Source: Aedes albopictus
Lineage: Eukaryota; Arthropoda; Insecta; Diptera; Culicidae
Assembly (NCBI RefSeq): GCF_035046485.1
Contig: NC_085137.1
Span: forward strand, 1,775,977-1,839,976
Length of the DNA: 64,000 nucleotides
Reading direction: 5' to 3'
The notes below the pieces were generated by a model that saw only the letters and a list, made by a program, of their open reading frames with translations, did not search any database and was not told the DNA's origin. Below are positions 10,840 to 20,480 of this stretch, one piece after another (the first letter of the stretch is position 1; each line of letters begins with the position of its first letter). Position numbers and translations under genes: made by a program.

Positions 10840-13079
10840 ACACTACTACTGGTGTGCTACAACTACTCAATGGTTGGTTGGCTGTAATTGATATGATTGA
10901 TCGCTTAGCTTAGGCTACTGGACACCACCGATGAAGTGAAATCTAAAACGATCTTTAATGAACCCCTAAACAGCTATCAGTTAGGTTGTCAGCTTTCAGA
11001 GTAGTAGGCCTCCACCGACAACAGCTAGCAGACCACCATCGCATCGCTATGCCAACTAGGATTAAACAAGCCATTCAAAAAGTTCAACACTATCAATACA
11101 GGAATTCAAGGCGGACAAATCAAGCCCAAACGCACGAACGAACATATGTGAATAAAACACGAAAAGCACTGACCACATTGAGTCTACCCGATAAACCGGG
11201 GAGCAACCGAGAGTAGGAAGTTTGCGTCCATTTATCAATTTTGATAAATTGATTCGTTTGCGTGATCATGGTTAGTATTCACCGCACTCTCATCTCTGAC
11301 AGGGCTGAACGCAACTGAACAAAGTAGACGGGAAATAAAAGGACGTCGGCAACGGTAGGTGTACGTTGTGTTGACAGCAGCCTGCCTGTGAGGTGGACCA
11401 GTTGCATTGTTGCCATATTTCCATTAGATAACTGTCAATCAATGAACGTTCAAAACAAATGATACGATTATTTTATGTTTGTTATGCATTGACGAAACGA
11501 TCCTAACGAATATAATCTGGCAACACACCGATAATTCCAAGTATTTAGTCACAGCGGCCACCGTGCGAAGATATGACGTGTGGGACGTCAATTAGTCAAC
11601 TGTTTGTCAGTCAGTCAGTCAGTTAGTTCACTCTAAAGTTGTTGTCGAGCGTAGAGATACCCACATGTGTTAGGAGGCATCATATCTCGTTAATTAGTTA
11701 TTTGTATCAAACTTTGCCATCGCCATCATCATCATCGAATAGCTATTAGACACCTCCGCATCAACAGTAGAAACAGGGGGACAGACAGAGGAGGCCATGA
11801 GCCTTGCCGTGAGGTAATGTGTGGTAAAAGTTATTCATATTTACACGATTGGATCAAAACAGATTGAAGAGCCGAGAAAGGGAGAATGATTAGTTGCCAA
11901 GCATTTTTTTCCTGTTGTACCGTTCATCCCTGTTAATGTTAACTCGCAACTTTTCATTCATGATAAAAGGTTAATGATAGATATAAAATTTGCATTCTTG
12001 TTTATAAATGTTTTAAGCTTCTGACTAGAAAAAGCGAACTTGATTTTAAAAAGCGTTAGTTCGACAGATTTGTTGTTAAGCGGAGTAAAAATACCGGGGA
12101 TCCACTGTAGTAGTGAGAGACCGCTATTCTCGATGACTGTGCGATTGGATGAGCTCGATCCCATCCGGGACGATGATAGAAGGTGAATTGTGTGTTTGGG
12201 TAGCTTTTTCTTAAATTTGACAAGCAAAAGTCTTGGAACTTTCAAACGCAGGCAGTCAGTGGGATTGAGAAAAATGTGTGCGTGTTGGATCCACGCTGGT
12301 AGATAATCGCATAATGATGATTAATTATCCAATTTGGTTTTCTCAATGGTTTGCTATAGTAGTGGCTCCATTAGGGATGAATTATCGGTTTGAAGTGACA
12401 TGGCATTTTGGGGGTCCATATCGGAAAGGGTTATTACCATGCGGGAGATGATTGGCTTTCGAAGTCATACTTTTGTGGGAAACAGTACCGTGTAGAAGTT
12501 CTACATGGGCTTGTTGATTTCTTGAAGGTTATGTCAATTCGATTTTTGGTAATGGTACTTGTGATTGAATTTGTCCTCATATTCTCTCCATTGTTACATT
12601 CCCTTCTGGGACGAAGTCTGATGCATAGCTCAGTGTTCTTTGAACACGTCCTGAGTCATATATCTATCCAAGAATAACTTGGATAATGCTAACCAGTTGA
12701 AACCAGTTCTATGGATATTCTAGAATCGGTGGGCTATAGGGCATCACACCTACAGGTGTAACTCATGATTACTAGCGTAACATGTGAAAAGGGCCTAAGT
12801 GTTTTTTTTTGTAAACTGGCTCATCTTGATCCACCCACGAACATCAACACCCGTAACAGATAGCCCGAAGATTGCTTTTTTCCGATAGGGTGTTGATGAG
12901 CGTGGTCTCGATTTATTTTGATAGCAACCTGCAACATATACTTTCAAAAAAGCAATGCTAAGTTTAACACTGTTTAGAAATTGGCCTCGAGTGAGGATCT
13001 TCAAATCTACAGATACAGTCAATGATCACTATTTGATTGTAGGAATAAAAAGTAGTGAAAAAAGAGCAGGATTCCTTTC
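10840..13079. other. low-copy stretch next to Rapgap1 exon, no gene recognised
   Basis: This lies upstream of the Rapgap1 exon in that gene's direction and is probably intron. A TCAG-type tandem run (gtcagtcagtcagtcag) lies at about 11608-11625. The minus-strand frame at 11958-12245 contains a serine-rich stretch, but no domain or convincing splice sites, so I do not call it. Nothing else can be supported. Confidence 0.4.
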
Positions 13080-13950
13080 ATACTTTGGTATAATACAAAA
13101 ATTTTCATGGAATTCTTCCCAGAGTTCATCCCGATATTTATACAGGAATTTCTCCCAGGATATTTGAATTACATATTTTCTGCAATTCTTTTCGGTGTTC
13201 CTAACGAGATTCTCTCAGGAGTTCTTCCCGAGATTTTCGAAAGATTTCTCTCATAATTTCTGGGATTTCAACTAAAATTCCTCCTAGAAGTTGTTTTTTT
13301 TATAAGATATTCATGGGTTTTCTGCAGGCGTTCATCCCGAAATTTCTATCAGAGATATCCCGGGTATGTTCTAAGTCCCTCACGGGATATTTCCCTAAGC
13401 TCCTCCTGTAATTTCTTCAAGAAATTATCGTTTTCGTCTAGAGTTTCTCCCGGGATAGGGACAGAGATCCTCGCGGGATTTCTCTTTAAGTTCTATTTGA
13501 GATTTCCTTCGGAGTTTTCCCCGGAATAAATTAGAAGATTCCTTCTAGTGCTGCTCCCACGACGTCTTTCAGAGCTTTTTAGAGCTAATCCTGAACTTCC
13601 CTCCCAAGGTTTATTATTAAATCAGAATTGCTTTTGAAGTTTCTACTGGAGCTATTGCTACTATTGTTCATACAGTTCTTCCGGCTATCTCTTTCAGTGT
13701 TTTCTGAGTAGTTGTTTACGAGATTTCTAGCTAGAGTCCCTAACGAATTTTGTCCTGGGGTTCTTTGGGTGTGACTGATGGGATTTCTCTAATAGCTACC
13801 CGACAGATTTTGCCCAAATTCTTCTACTAAATTTCTTATAAGAAATTCCCGTAGAAATGTCGGAATAAATCCGGGTGGAATCTCGTCAGGAACTCCGACA
13901 AGAACTTCTGAGAAACTTCGGAAAACATTTCAAGAAAAATATTGACATCT
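13080..13950. repeat. 12-bp periodic repeat, minus-type orientation
   Basis: Units of the form ttctcccgagatttc recur at about 12-bp spacing, with the strand sense opposite to that of the block at 22981-23990. The block is highly diverged and has no gene. Confidence 0.65.
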
Positions 13951-14124
13951 TACAAAAAAACAAAGTGAAAGTAATCACGGGTTGAAACTAAATGCGGAAT
14001 CAACATTTTAAAAAGGCATAACTGCTTTTGAAAACATTTCTTTCTTACAAAGATGTGATCTATATTGCATATTTCTATGAAATTTATTATCATTTTTGGA
14101 AAGAGAGGATTTAATCATCCTTAA

Positions 14125-14208
14125 CTCTTTCAGGATAGTTGGGTCATTTGCACCTCGCTGACGCGTTCTACAGCGGCGAGGTTTGTGAAAAAACTCGTCC
14201 CGAAGGGG
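14125..14208. mobile_element. short TTAA-flanked element
   Basis: An 84-bp insertion flanked by TTAA at 14121-14124 and 14209-14212, ending in gaagggg. The interior is CpG-rich (cacctcgctgacgcg) in an AT-rich neighbourhood. It shares the TTAA flank, the CCCTT-like ends and a TCGCT core with the elements at 25986-26094, 33908-34022 and 43971-44031. TTAA duplication is the mark of piggyBac-type transposition; the family assignment is inference. Confidence 0.6.
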
Positions 14209-14309
14209 TTAAACTACTAGTGGATAACTTTGAGAGAGATAAAATACTCTTCACTGTTATGAAGAAAGGCACTGTTTGAAAAAGCATTTACACTATTTTT
14301 GAATGTTGG

Positions 14310-15300
14310 TGCCGAATTCTGTAAGAAATTCTGAAAACCTGAGAGAAATTTCCGGAGGAACTATAGAAGAAAGATTCCAAGATATACCCAGAGAATCTGT
14401 TGGAAAACTTTCCCGGAAAACCACTAAAAGAAATCCCGAAGGAAATTTCGGAGAATTTTGTTTCCCTCTCCGCAAGAAATCCTCGTGAACTTTTTGAAGA
14501 AACCCCTTGAAGTTCTAAGGAATTCCAGAAGTTCCAGAGACGTTCCAGGGGTGTTCAAGGGAATTTAAGAAGGTTTCAGGAGCGTTCCAGAAGTTTTCAG
14601 GGCGTTTCAAGGGCGTATTCCTGGGTTGTATTCCTAAAATCCATGGAACTTCCTTGAAATCCCTCTAAATTTTCGATGAATTTCCTCCGAAAAAAAACCC
14701 TCCTTATAAAATCCTATAAATCATAAAACCCTAGGAAACATCCCTGAAACATCCCGTCTTAAAAAATGTTTGAAAGTGTTGTGTGTCTCAAGCTTCATGC
14801 ACTGTCTCGTGAAGGTAGGGTGATTCACCAATTATTGAACACTACCTAAACAGTTCATGTTATAAGTCGAAATTAGGTATTTTTTGTTCCAGGGCATTCC
14901 GGAAGTTTCAGGGGTGTCTAGGGGGATTCAAGAGGTTTGAGGGTCGTTCCAGGGTGTTGCACTAGGTTTCAGAGGGTTTCAGAAGCTCTCCTGGAATTTT
15001 CTGGAAGTTTAAGCAGCGTTTCAGGGGAATATATACATACCTGATATCACATGAAACCTTGAAACACCTTGAAACTCCTCCTAAAACCCATGAAACTAAT
15101 TTGAAATCCCTCTGCATTCTCCAAAAATCCCCCGGAAACTCTTCCGCAACTCTCCTAAAACCCCCTGAAATTTCTTGGAATTTCTCTGAAACATTCCTGA
15201 AACTCCATTAGAACATGAAAGAACCCCAAGAACCTTCAAGAATCCGGTATAAATTGTTCAACAATTAGCGAGAATCGATCAACATTAACGTCAATGCAAA
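14310..15300. repeat. periodic repeat with inverted sub-blocks
   Basis: The first part (14310-14515) is ordinary 12-bp periodic repeat. From 14516 the units read gttccagnggngtttcagg on the plus strand, and from about 14640 they read as the reverse complement (cttgaaatccctc). The pattern then repeats: plus at 14890-15030 and minus at 15040-15240. The tail ends with caattagcgagaatcgatc (about 15262-15280), which recurs after the related block at 45742-46290. Confidence 0.6.
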
Positions 15301-15334
15301 TGAAAACGAATTTGGAAAAACTTTCCAAGAACTC

Positions 15335-15565
15335 TGTTATCGAAGCAGCAATCGGCTATTCTGGTTGCACTGTCCACCCTGGGCCGCCACCCATCTCGTT
15401 GCCTAGCAACCAACCTTAGAAGGTCGTAGTAAGCCACGACTGAATTTGAATTTTTTCACTCTCTTTAAGTTTGCACTTCGTGCTGTATAGTCGCGTTTAA
15501 ATAAAGCTCTTGTTCTAGAAGTTTTCCCGTTTTTCTTCCCGAGTCCCGGTAACGAAATCCCAATA
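15335..15565 (+). repeat. 5' LTR of the copia element
   Basis: 231 bp, from tgttatcgaagc to cccaata. It should hold the promoter and the RNA start. A polyadenylation signal AATAAA lies at 15500-15505. The right boundary is fixed by the primer-binding site that begins at the next base, and the left boundary by the target duplication. Confidence 0.95.
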
Positions 15566-15575
15566 GGTTATGGGC
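15566..15575 (+). promoter_or_regulatory. primer-binding site, initiator tRNA-Met type
   Basis: The sequence ggttatgggc directly follows the LTR. It matches the site used by copia elements, which pair with an internal part of initiator methionine tRNA rather than its 3' end (family knowledge). The gag-pol ATG (15570-15572) lies inside this site, so the translation start and the reverse-transcription priming site overlap. Confidence 0.8.
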
Positions 15576-18500
15576 ACCACACAGAAAGAGCTGGCGCACG
15601 GAATTCCGCAGTTCCGCGGAAATGGAAGCGAGTTCCAGAACTGGAGTTATCGGGTGAAGCTGTTCATCGAAGCCGCTGGCGTGTCAGAAGTTCTCACCGA
15701 GGAAGTCCCGGCAGTAGAAGCTGAGCGAGCGAAATTCGTGGAAATGGACCGGAAGGCAAAATCACTGCTGGTGAGTTTTATTTCCGATGAGTGCCTGGAA
15801 GTCGTTCGGGAAAAGACAACCGCAAAAGATATGTGGGAGAGCCTGGAGGCGACGTACGCGAAAAAGTCCATAGCCAGCCAGACGTTGATTAGGAAGCAAC
15901 TGGCGCGGCTCCGGATGAAGGAAGGCAGCGGTATGAGGAGTCATCTCGTCGAATTCGATGGGCTAGTGAGAAAGCTCAAAACGGCCGGCGCAACCCTCGC
16001 GGAGGGGGATCTGGTGTCTCAACTTTTCTTGACGCTACCGGATTCGTACGACCCCTTGGTGACGGCGTTGGAAAACGTGAGTGAGGAAGACCTGACGCTC
16101 GATTTGGTTAAGCAACGGCTTTTGGCGGAGGAATCAAAACGCTCGGACCGTCAGGAGGATACCTGCGAGGACAAATCGGCCGCATTTTCTGGAAGCAGTC
16201 AACGCACATTCGTTGGTAAGTGTCACAAATGCGGCAAACGTGGGCACATGAAAAAAGACTGCCAGCAGCGTGGCGGCGGCCATGTCGACGGGCATAGCAA
16301 CGGTGGCCGTGGCAACGGGCATAGCAACGGACGTGGAAAAAGCGAGGCCAACTGTGTGAACAGAAGTGCGGTGAGCTTCATGGCAGACGCAGAAAATTCA
16401 AAACGTGACCGAACCAACACGGTGGCGTTCAAATTGGACTCTGGCTGCAGCGATCATTTGGTGAGTGAAAAATCGATTTTTTCGTCTTTTGAAACGTTGG
16501 CGTGCCCGATTGAAATAAAAGTGGCAAAAGAGGGCCAGGCGATGATTACCAGGACAACCGGTGTAATTGATGGAGTCAGCAACAAAGGGGTCCTGTTCAA
16601 CAAGAAGGATGTCCTTTTCGTGCCGGATCTACGAGAAAACCTGATGTCGGTGAAAAAGTTGGCCCGAGCTGGCATCGATGTTGTGTTTTCCGGCAACTTG
16701 GCGTTTCTGAAGAAAGGTGGTGAGCTCCTAGCGACCGGCAAGTTAATAGGCAGCTTGTATGAAATAGTGCTGACGTTGGAACACGCTTGCGCTAATGCCT
16801 GCGAAACGGACCCTGGGACACTGTGGCATCGGCGGCTGGGTCATATCGGTCAGCATGGCATGGACACCATGGTTAAAGAAGGGATGCTGTCCGGAATCAA
16901 GAAGCTACCATCGATCGGCTTTTGTGAAGCATGTGTGCAAGGGAAGCAATGCCGCGAACCGTTCAGTGGGACCCGTAGTCGTGCCAGTCGCCCCCTCGAG
17001 CGCATTCATTCCGACGTTTGTGGCCCGATCGATCCGCCTGCCTGGGACGGGTCCAGGTACATCGTCTCCTTCATCGACGACTACACCCATTTTGCGATGA
17101 TCTACCTACTCAAGAGGAAATCGGGCGTGTTCGAAAAGTTTCGTGAGTATGAAGCCACAGTCTCGGCGGCATTTGGGCTGCCGATTTCGAAAATCACCGT
17201 CGACCAAGGGCGAGAATACTGTTCCAACGCCCAGAACAAGTTCTACAAGCGGAAAGGTATCCAACTTGAATGCACTGTTGCTTATACGCCTCAGCAAAAC
17301 GGAGTCGCCGAGAGATTCAACAGGACTCTGGTTGAGAAGGTTCGTGCAGTTCTAATCGGTTCGAGTGTGCCGAAATATTTGTGGTCCGAAGCAGCGTTGG
17401 CGTGCGTGTACTTGTTGAACCGGAGCCCCACGGCCGCGTTACCTGCCGGTATGACCCCGGCTGAGAGGTGGTTCAATTCGAAGCCAAATCTGGACAAGCT
17501 GCGAGTGTTCGGATGCCGATGTTTCGCATGGATTCCAAGTCAACAACGGAAGAAGCTGGATTCAAAGAGCCGTGAAATGGTTATGATCGGCTACGCACCA
17601 AATGGTTATCGGCTCTGGGATGCACAAGCGCAGAAGGTGAAAATTGCTCGTGACGTGAAATTCGATGAAGCTACGTTTCCCTATGCTCAGTTGAAGCCTG
17701 TCGACGAGGTACCACTGGTGGTGAATTTCCCGTTCGAGCAAGAGGGGGAAATCTCTGAAGATGAAGCCGGTGCCACCATACATGACGATTTTGCAAGCGA
17801 TTCCTGTGGCGAGGAGGCTGCTGGTGGCACAACCGAGGATGAAGACGACTTTGCTGATCCCGAGGAAGAACCAGCTGATGCGCTCCCTTCGCAAATTGAA
17901 AGACACGAACCTCCTAGTGAGCCGGTGTTGAGGCGCAGCGAACGGGAGCGCCGGCTTCCTGGTAAGTTGTTCGACTTTTTCGTAAATTATAGAGCAACTT
18001 CTGGCGAATCAATTTCCACAGATGTTCCCATGTGCTATGACGACATCATGCGCCGTGACGACCGGCGTGAATGGCTTGGTGCAGTTCAGGACGAGCTGCA
18101 ATCGATGGCGACGAACAACGTGTGGCGCTTCGTCAAGTGCCCGGATGGCGTGAAACCCCTTAAGGCCAAGTGGGTGTTCCGGGTCAAGGACAATGTCGGT
18201 GGAAATCCAGCACGATACAAGGCTCGGCTTGTCGCCAAGGGCTTCCTCCAGAAACATGGACTGGATTACGACGAGACGTTTGCCCCCGTGGCTAAGCTTG
18301 CCACAATCCGGACAGTGCTGGCAGCGGGCGTCCATCTGGGATTTTCCTTCCACCACATGGACGTGAAAACGGCCTTCCTCTACGGCGAACTGAAGGAGGA
18401 CATCTATATGGCCGTCCCGGACGGAGTGAAGGCGCCATCGAATACGGTCTGCAAGCTTCTCAAGTCACTCTATGGCTTGAAACAGTCGCCGAGATGCTGG

Positions 18501-19550
18501 AATGAAAAGTTCAATGAGAAGTTATTGAAATTGGGCTTTGTACGATCCCGGCATGATTATTGCCTTTATACAAGGATTCAGGACGGTGACGAAATCTATG
18601 TCGTTTTGTACGTGGATGACTTGCTGATATGCGGAAGGAAACCAGAGACCATCGTGAAGCTGAAACAACAACTGACAGCGATGTTTGCGATGACCGATTG
18701 CGGGGAAGTCACCCATTTCCTTGGCATGCGTTTGGATTACGATGTGAGGCGTGGAAGAATGCGGCTGTCACAAGAAGCAAATGTGGAGAAGCTCTTGACG
18801 CGCTTCGAGATGGTGGACTGCAATCCGGTCAAAACTCCGATGGAAAAAGGACTACAGCTTGCCCGAGCCGGGGACCCTACGGCTCATCCCTATCGAGAAC
18901 TTCTTGGGTCGTTGATGTATGTGATGCTGTGCACCAGGCCGGATATCTGTTACTCCGTAGGATTCCTAGGACGATTCCAACAAAAGCCAACCACACAACA
19001 TTGGCAAAGTCTGAAGAGGGTGGTCCGCTTCATCAAAGGGACAAAAGCGAGGTGCTTGGAGTACAAGCAGGTACGATCCGCCAAACCATTAGTAGGCTAC
19101 GTCGATGCGGACTGGGCTTCGGACATCGAAGATCGTAAATCGGTGAGTGGGTTTGCTTTTTTCGTTTTTGGCAATCTTGTCAGCTGGTCAAGCAAGAAGC
19201 AAACCACTGTAGCTACTTCTTCAAGCGAGGCCGAATACATCGCCCTCAGCTCGGCAGTATCGGAAGCTGTATGGCTGTCTGGTATTTTGGATGATCTGAA
19301 ATTGAAGAACTCAAGTCCGGTTACAATCTACGAGGACAACCAAGGTTGTATTGGAATGGCCAAGAACTGCGAATCGAAACGATCCAAACATATTGACGTG
19401 AAGCATCATTTCGTTCGGGATCACATTTCGAACGGCAACGTGAGGATTGAGTATGTGAGAACCGAAGATCAACTAGCAGACCTCTTCACCAAACCAATGG
19501 ATGCTGGACGACTGGGACAACTTGGACGCCGCCTCGGAATATCGGATTGA
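15570..19550 (+). CDS. copia-type gag-pol polyprotein
   Basis: A 1326-residue single-frame polyprotein that makes the particle, protease, integrase and reverse transcriptase needed for copying through RNA. Domains in order: a UBN2-type gag at the N terminus; a CCHC zinc knuckle CHKCGKRGHMKKDC at 218-231; an aspartic protease with Asp290 in DSG; a pre-integrase HHCC zinc region from about His420; the integrase core with Asp482, Asp545 and Glu581 (35 residues between the last two, DD35E); reverse transcriptase with Asp931 and the YVDD box at 1014-1017; and RNase H from about Asp1179, ending near LGISD. All catalytic residues I looked for are present and the length fits the family. Start choice: the ATG at 15570 is four bases after the LTR and gives the whole gag. 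Base composition is more GC-rich than the flanks, as expected of a recent arrival. Confidence 0.96.
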   Translation: MGTTQKELAHGIPQFRGNGSEFQNWSYRVKLFIEAAGVSEVLTEEVPAVEAERAKFVEMDRKAKSLLVSFISDECLEVVREKTTAKDMWESLEATYAKKSIASQTLIRKQLARLRMKEGSGMRSHLVEFDGLVRKLKTAGATLAEGDLVSQLFLTLPDSYDPLVTALENVSEEDLTLDLVKQRLLAEESKRSDRQEDTCEDKSAAFSGSSQRTFVGKCHKCGKRGHMKKDCQQRGGGHVDGHSNGGRGNGHSNGRGKSEANCVNRSAVSFMADAENSKRDRTNTVAFKLDSGCSDHLVSEKSIFSSFETLACPIEIKVAKEGQAMITRTTGVIDGVSNKGVLFNKKDVLFVPDLRENLMSVKKLARAGIDVVFSGNLAFLKKGGELLATGKLIGSLYEIVLTLEHACANACETDPGTLWHRRLGHIGQHGMDTMVKEGMLSGIKKLPSIGFCEACVQGKQCREPFSGTRSRASRPLERIHSDVCGPIDPPAWDGSRYIVSFIDDYTHFAMIYLLKRKSGVFEKFREYEATVSAAFGLPISKITVDQGREYCSNAQNKFYKRKGIQLECTVAYTPQQNGVAERFNRTLVEKVRAVLIGSSVPKYLWSEAALACVYLLNRSPTAALPAGMTPAERWFNSKPNLDKLRVFGCRCFAWIPSQQRKKLDSKSREMVMIGYAPNGYRLWDAQAQKVKIARDVKFDEATFPYAQLKPVDEVPLVVNFPFEQEGEISEDEAGATIHDDFASDSCGEEAAGGTTEDEDDFADPEEEPADALPSQIERHEPPSEPVLRRSERERRLPGKLFDFFVNYRATSGESISTDVPMCYDDIMRRDDRREWLGAVQDELQSMATNNVWRFVKCPDGVKPLKAKWVFRVKDNVGGNPARYKARLVAKGFLQKHGLDYDETFAPVAKLATIRTVLAAGVHLGFSFHHMDVKTAFLYGELKEDIYMAVPDGVKAPSNTVCKLLKSLYGLKQSPRCWNEKFNEKLLKLGFVRSRHDYCLYTRIQDGDEIYVVLYVDDLLICGRKPETIVKLKQQLTAMFAMTDCGEVTHFLGMRLDYDVRRGRMRLSQEANVEKLLTRFEMVDCNPVKTPMEKGLQLARAGDPTAHPYRELLGSLMYVMLCTRPDICYSVGFLGRFQQKPTTQHWQSLKRVVRFIKGTKARCLEYKQVRSAKPLVGYVDADWASDIEDRKSVSGFAFFVFGNLVSWSSKKQTTVATSSSEAEYIALSSAVSEAVWLSGILDDLKLKNSSPVTIYEDNQGCIGMAKNCESKRSKHIDVKHHFVRDHISNGNVRIEYVRTEDQLADLFTKPMDAGRLGQLGRRLGISD

Positions 19551-19557
19551 GAGGGGG
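19547..19557 (+). promoter_or_regulatory. polypurine tract
   Basis: The purine run gagaggggg lies immediately upstream of the 3' LTR and overlaps the end of the gag-pol frame (stop TGA at 19548-19550). It primes plus-strand DNA synthesis in LTR elements. Confidence 0.85.
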
Positions 19558-19788
19558 TGTTATCGAAGCAGCAATCGGCTATTCTGGTTGCACTGTCCAC
19601 CCTGGGCCGCCACCCATCTCGTTGCCTAGCAACCAACCTTAGAAGGTCGTAGTAAGCCACGACTGAATTTGAATTTTTTCACTCTCTTTAAGTTTGCACT
19701 TCGTGCTGTATAGTCGCGTTTAAATAAAGCTCTTGTTCTAGAAGTATTCCCGTTTTTCTTCCCGAGTCCCGGTAACGAAATCCCAATA
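19558..19788 (+). repeat. 3' LTR of the copia element
   Basis: 231 bp, identical to the 5' LTR except for A at 19746. The AATAAA signal at 19723-19728 would direct polyadenylation of the element's RNA. It is followed by the target duplication aactc at 19789-19793. Confidence 0.95.
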
Positions 19789-20261
19789 AACTCAGTAACA
19801 AATTGCGTAAGAAATTGAAAAAGTTGTTGTAGAAATCCAAGGAAAAATCCCGTGAGGAATTAGAAGAAGAATCCTGGATAGAATTACATCCTAAGAGGAA
19901 CGAATCCTGAATGAACTTGCAAGCAAATCCTCAAACAAATCTCTGTAGGCAATTATAATCACTTGAAAAGGTGTTGAAATCACAAATGTTGATTATCATT
20001 CATTGAAAGAGTCATGCATAATATCGGCACAACCCGTTTTTATTCGAAATTGTAAATATTACATCATAATTTTCAAATTTCTCAGGATATTCATCTATAT
20101 TGCTACATTCCTACAGAACTTGTAGTGAATACTACTTTTATTGATACCGAATGTCTTGCTTGAAGCATGTTGTAGTGTAGTTGATACGTTTTAAATCATA
20201 CAAACATGTTTTACAAGTATCACTACCAAAAAATGTAGTAAAATCAAGTTTACCACTTTTT

Positions 20262-20480
20262 ATCAATTCTTTATTACACCAATGAACCCAACCTCAAAAT
20301 GACTGACAATTCTCAGGTCATTTTGACAGATTTAATCTGAGAATGAAAAGGATGGCAACAAGATCGATAAAGTAGAATATATGATCCGTATTTTTCGTGC
20401 ATGTGTGTGGTCTGTCAAAATGACCTGAGAAATGTAGAACATTTTCATGGCTAGCTTTGTTGGTGTAATGAAGAATGCCG
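20262..20480. mobile_element. probable hairpin MITE
   Basis: A perfect 20-bp inverted repeat (tctcaggtcattttgacaga at 20311-20330 and its complement at 20411-20430) sits inside weaker outer inverted ends (attacaccaa near 20271 and ttggtgtaat near 20460). The outer limits and target duplication are uncertain. There is no coding content. Confidence 0.45.

Larger units (their letters stand above)
15335..19788 (+). mobile_element. complete Ty1/copia LTR retrotransposon
   Basis: A 4454-bp element with two 231-bp LTRs, a primer-binding site, one gag-pol frame and a polypurine tract. It is flanked by a perfect 5-bp target duplication, aactc (15330-15334 and 19789-19793). The LTRs differ at a single base (T at 15523, A at 19746), so the insertion is recent. 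The frame has no stop or shift, so the element looks structurally competent. The gene order, integrase before reverse transcriptase, defines the Ty1/copia group. It inserted just downstream of periodic repeat. An odd point is that the LTRs begin TG but end TA rather than the usual CA. Confidence 0.97.

Noticed and set aside
11958..12245. Possible upstream exon of Rapgap1 (serine-rich minus frame)
   Set aside because: No convincing acceptor/donor pair and no similarity I can recognise.
16134..19138. Frames of 60-169 codons overlapping the copia gag-pol
   Set aside because: Other-frame or antisense shadows of the 1326-codon polyprotein.
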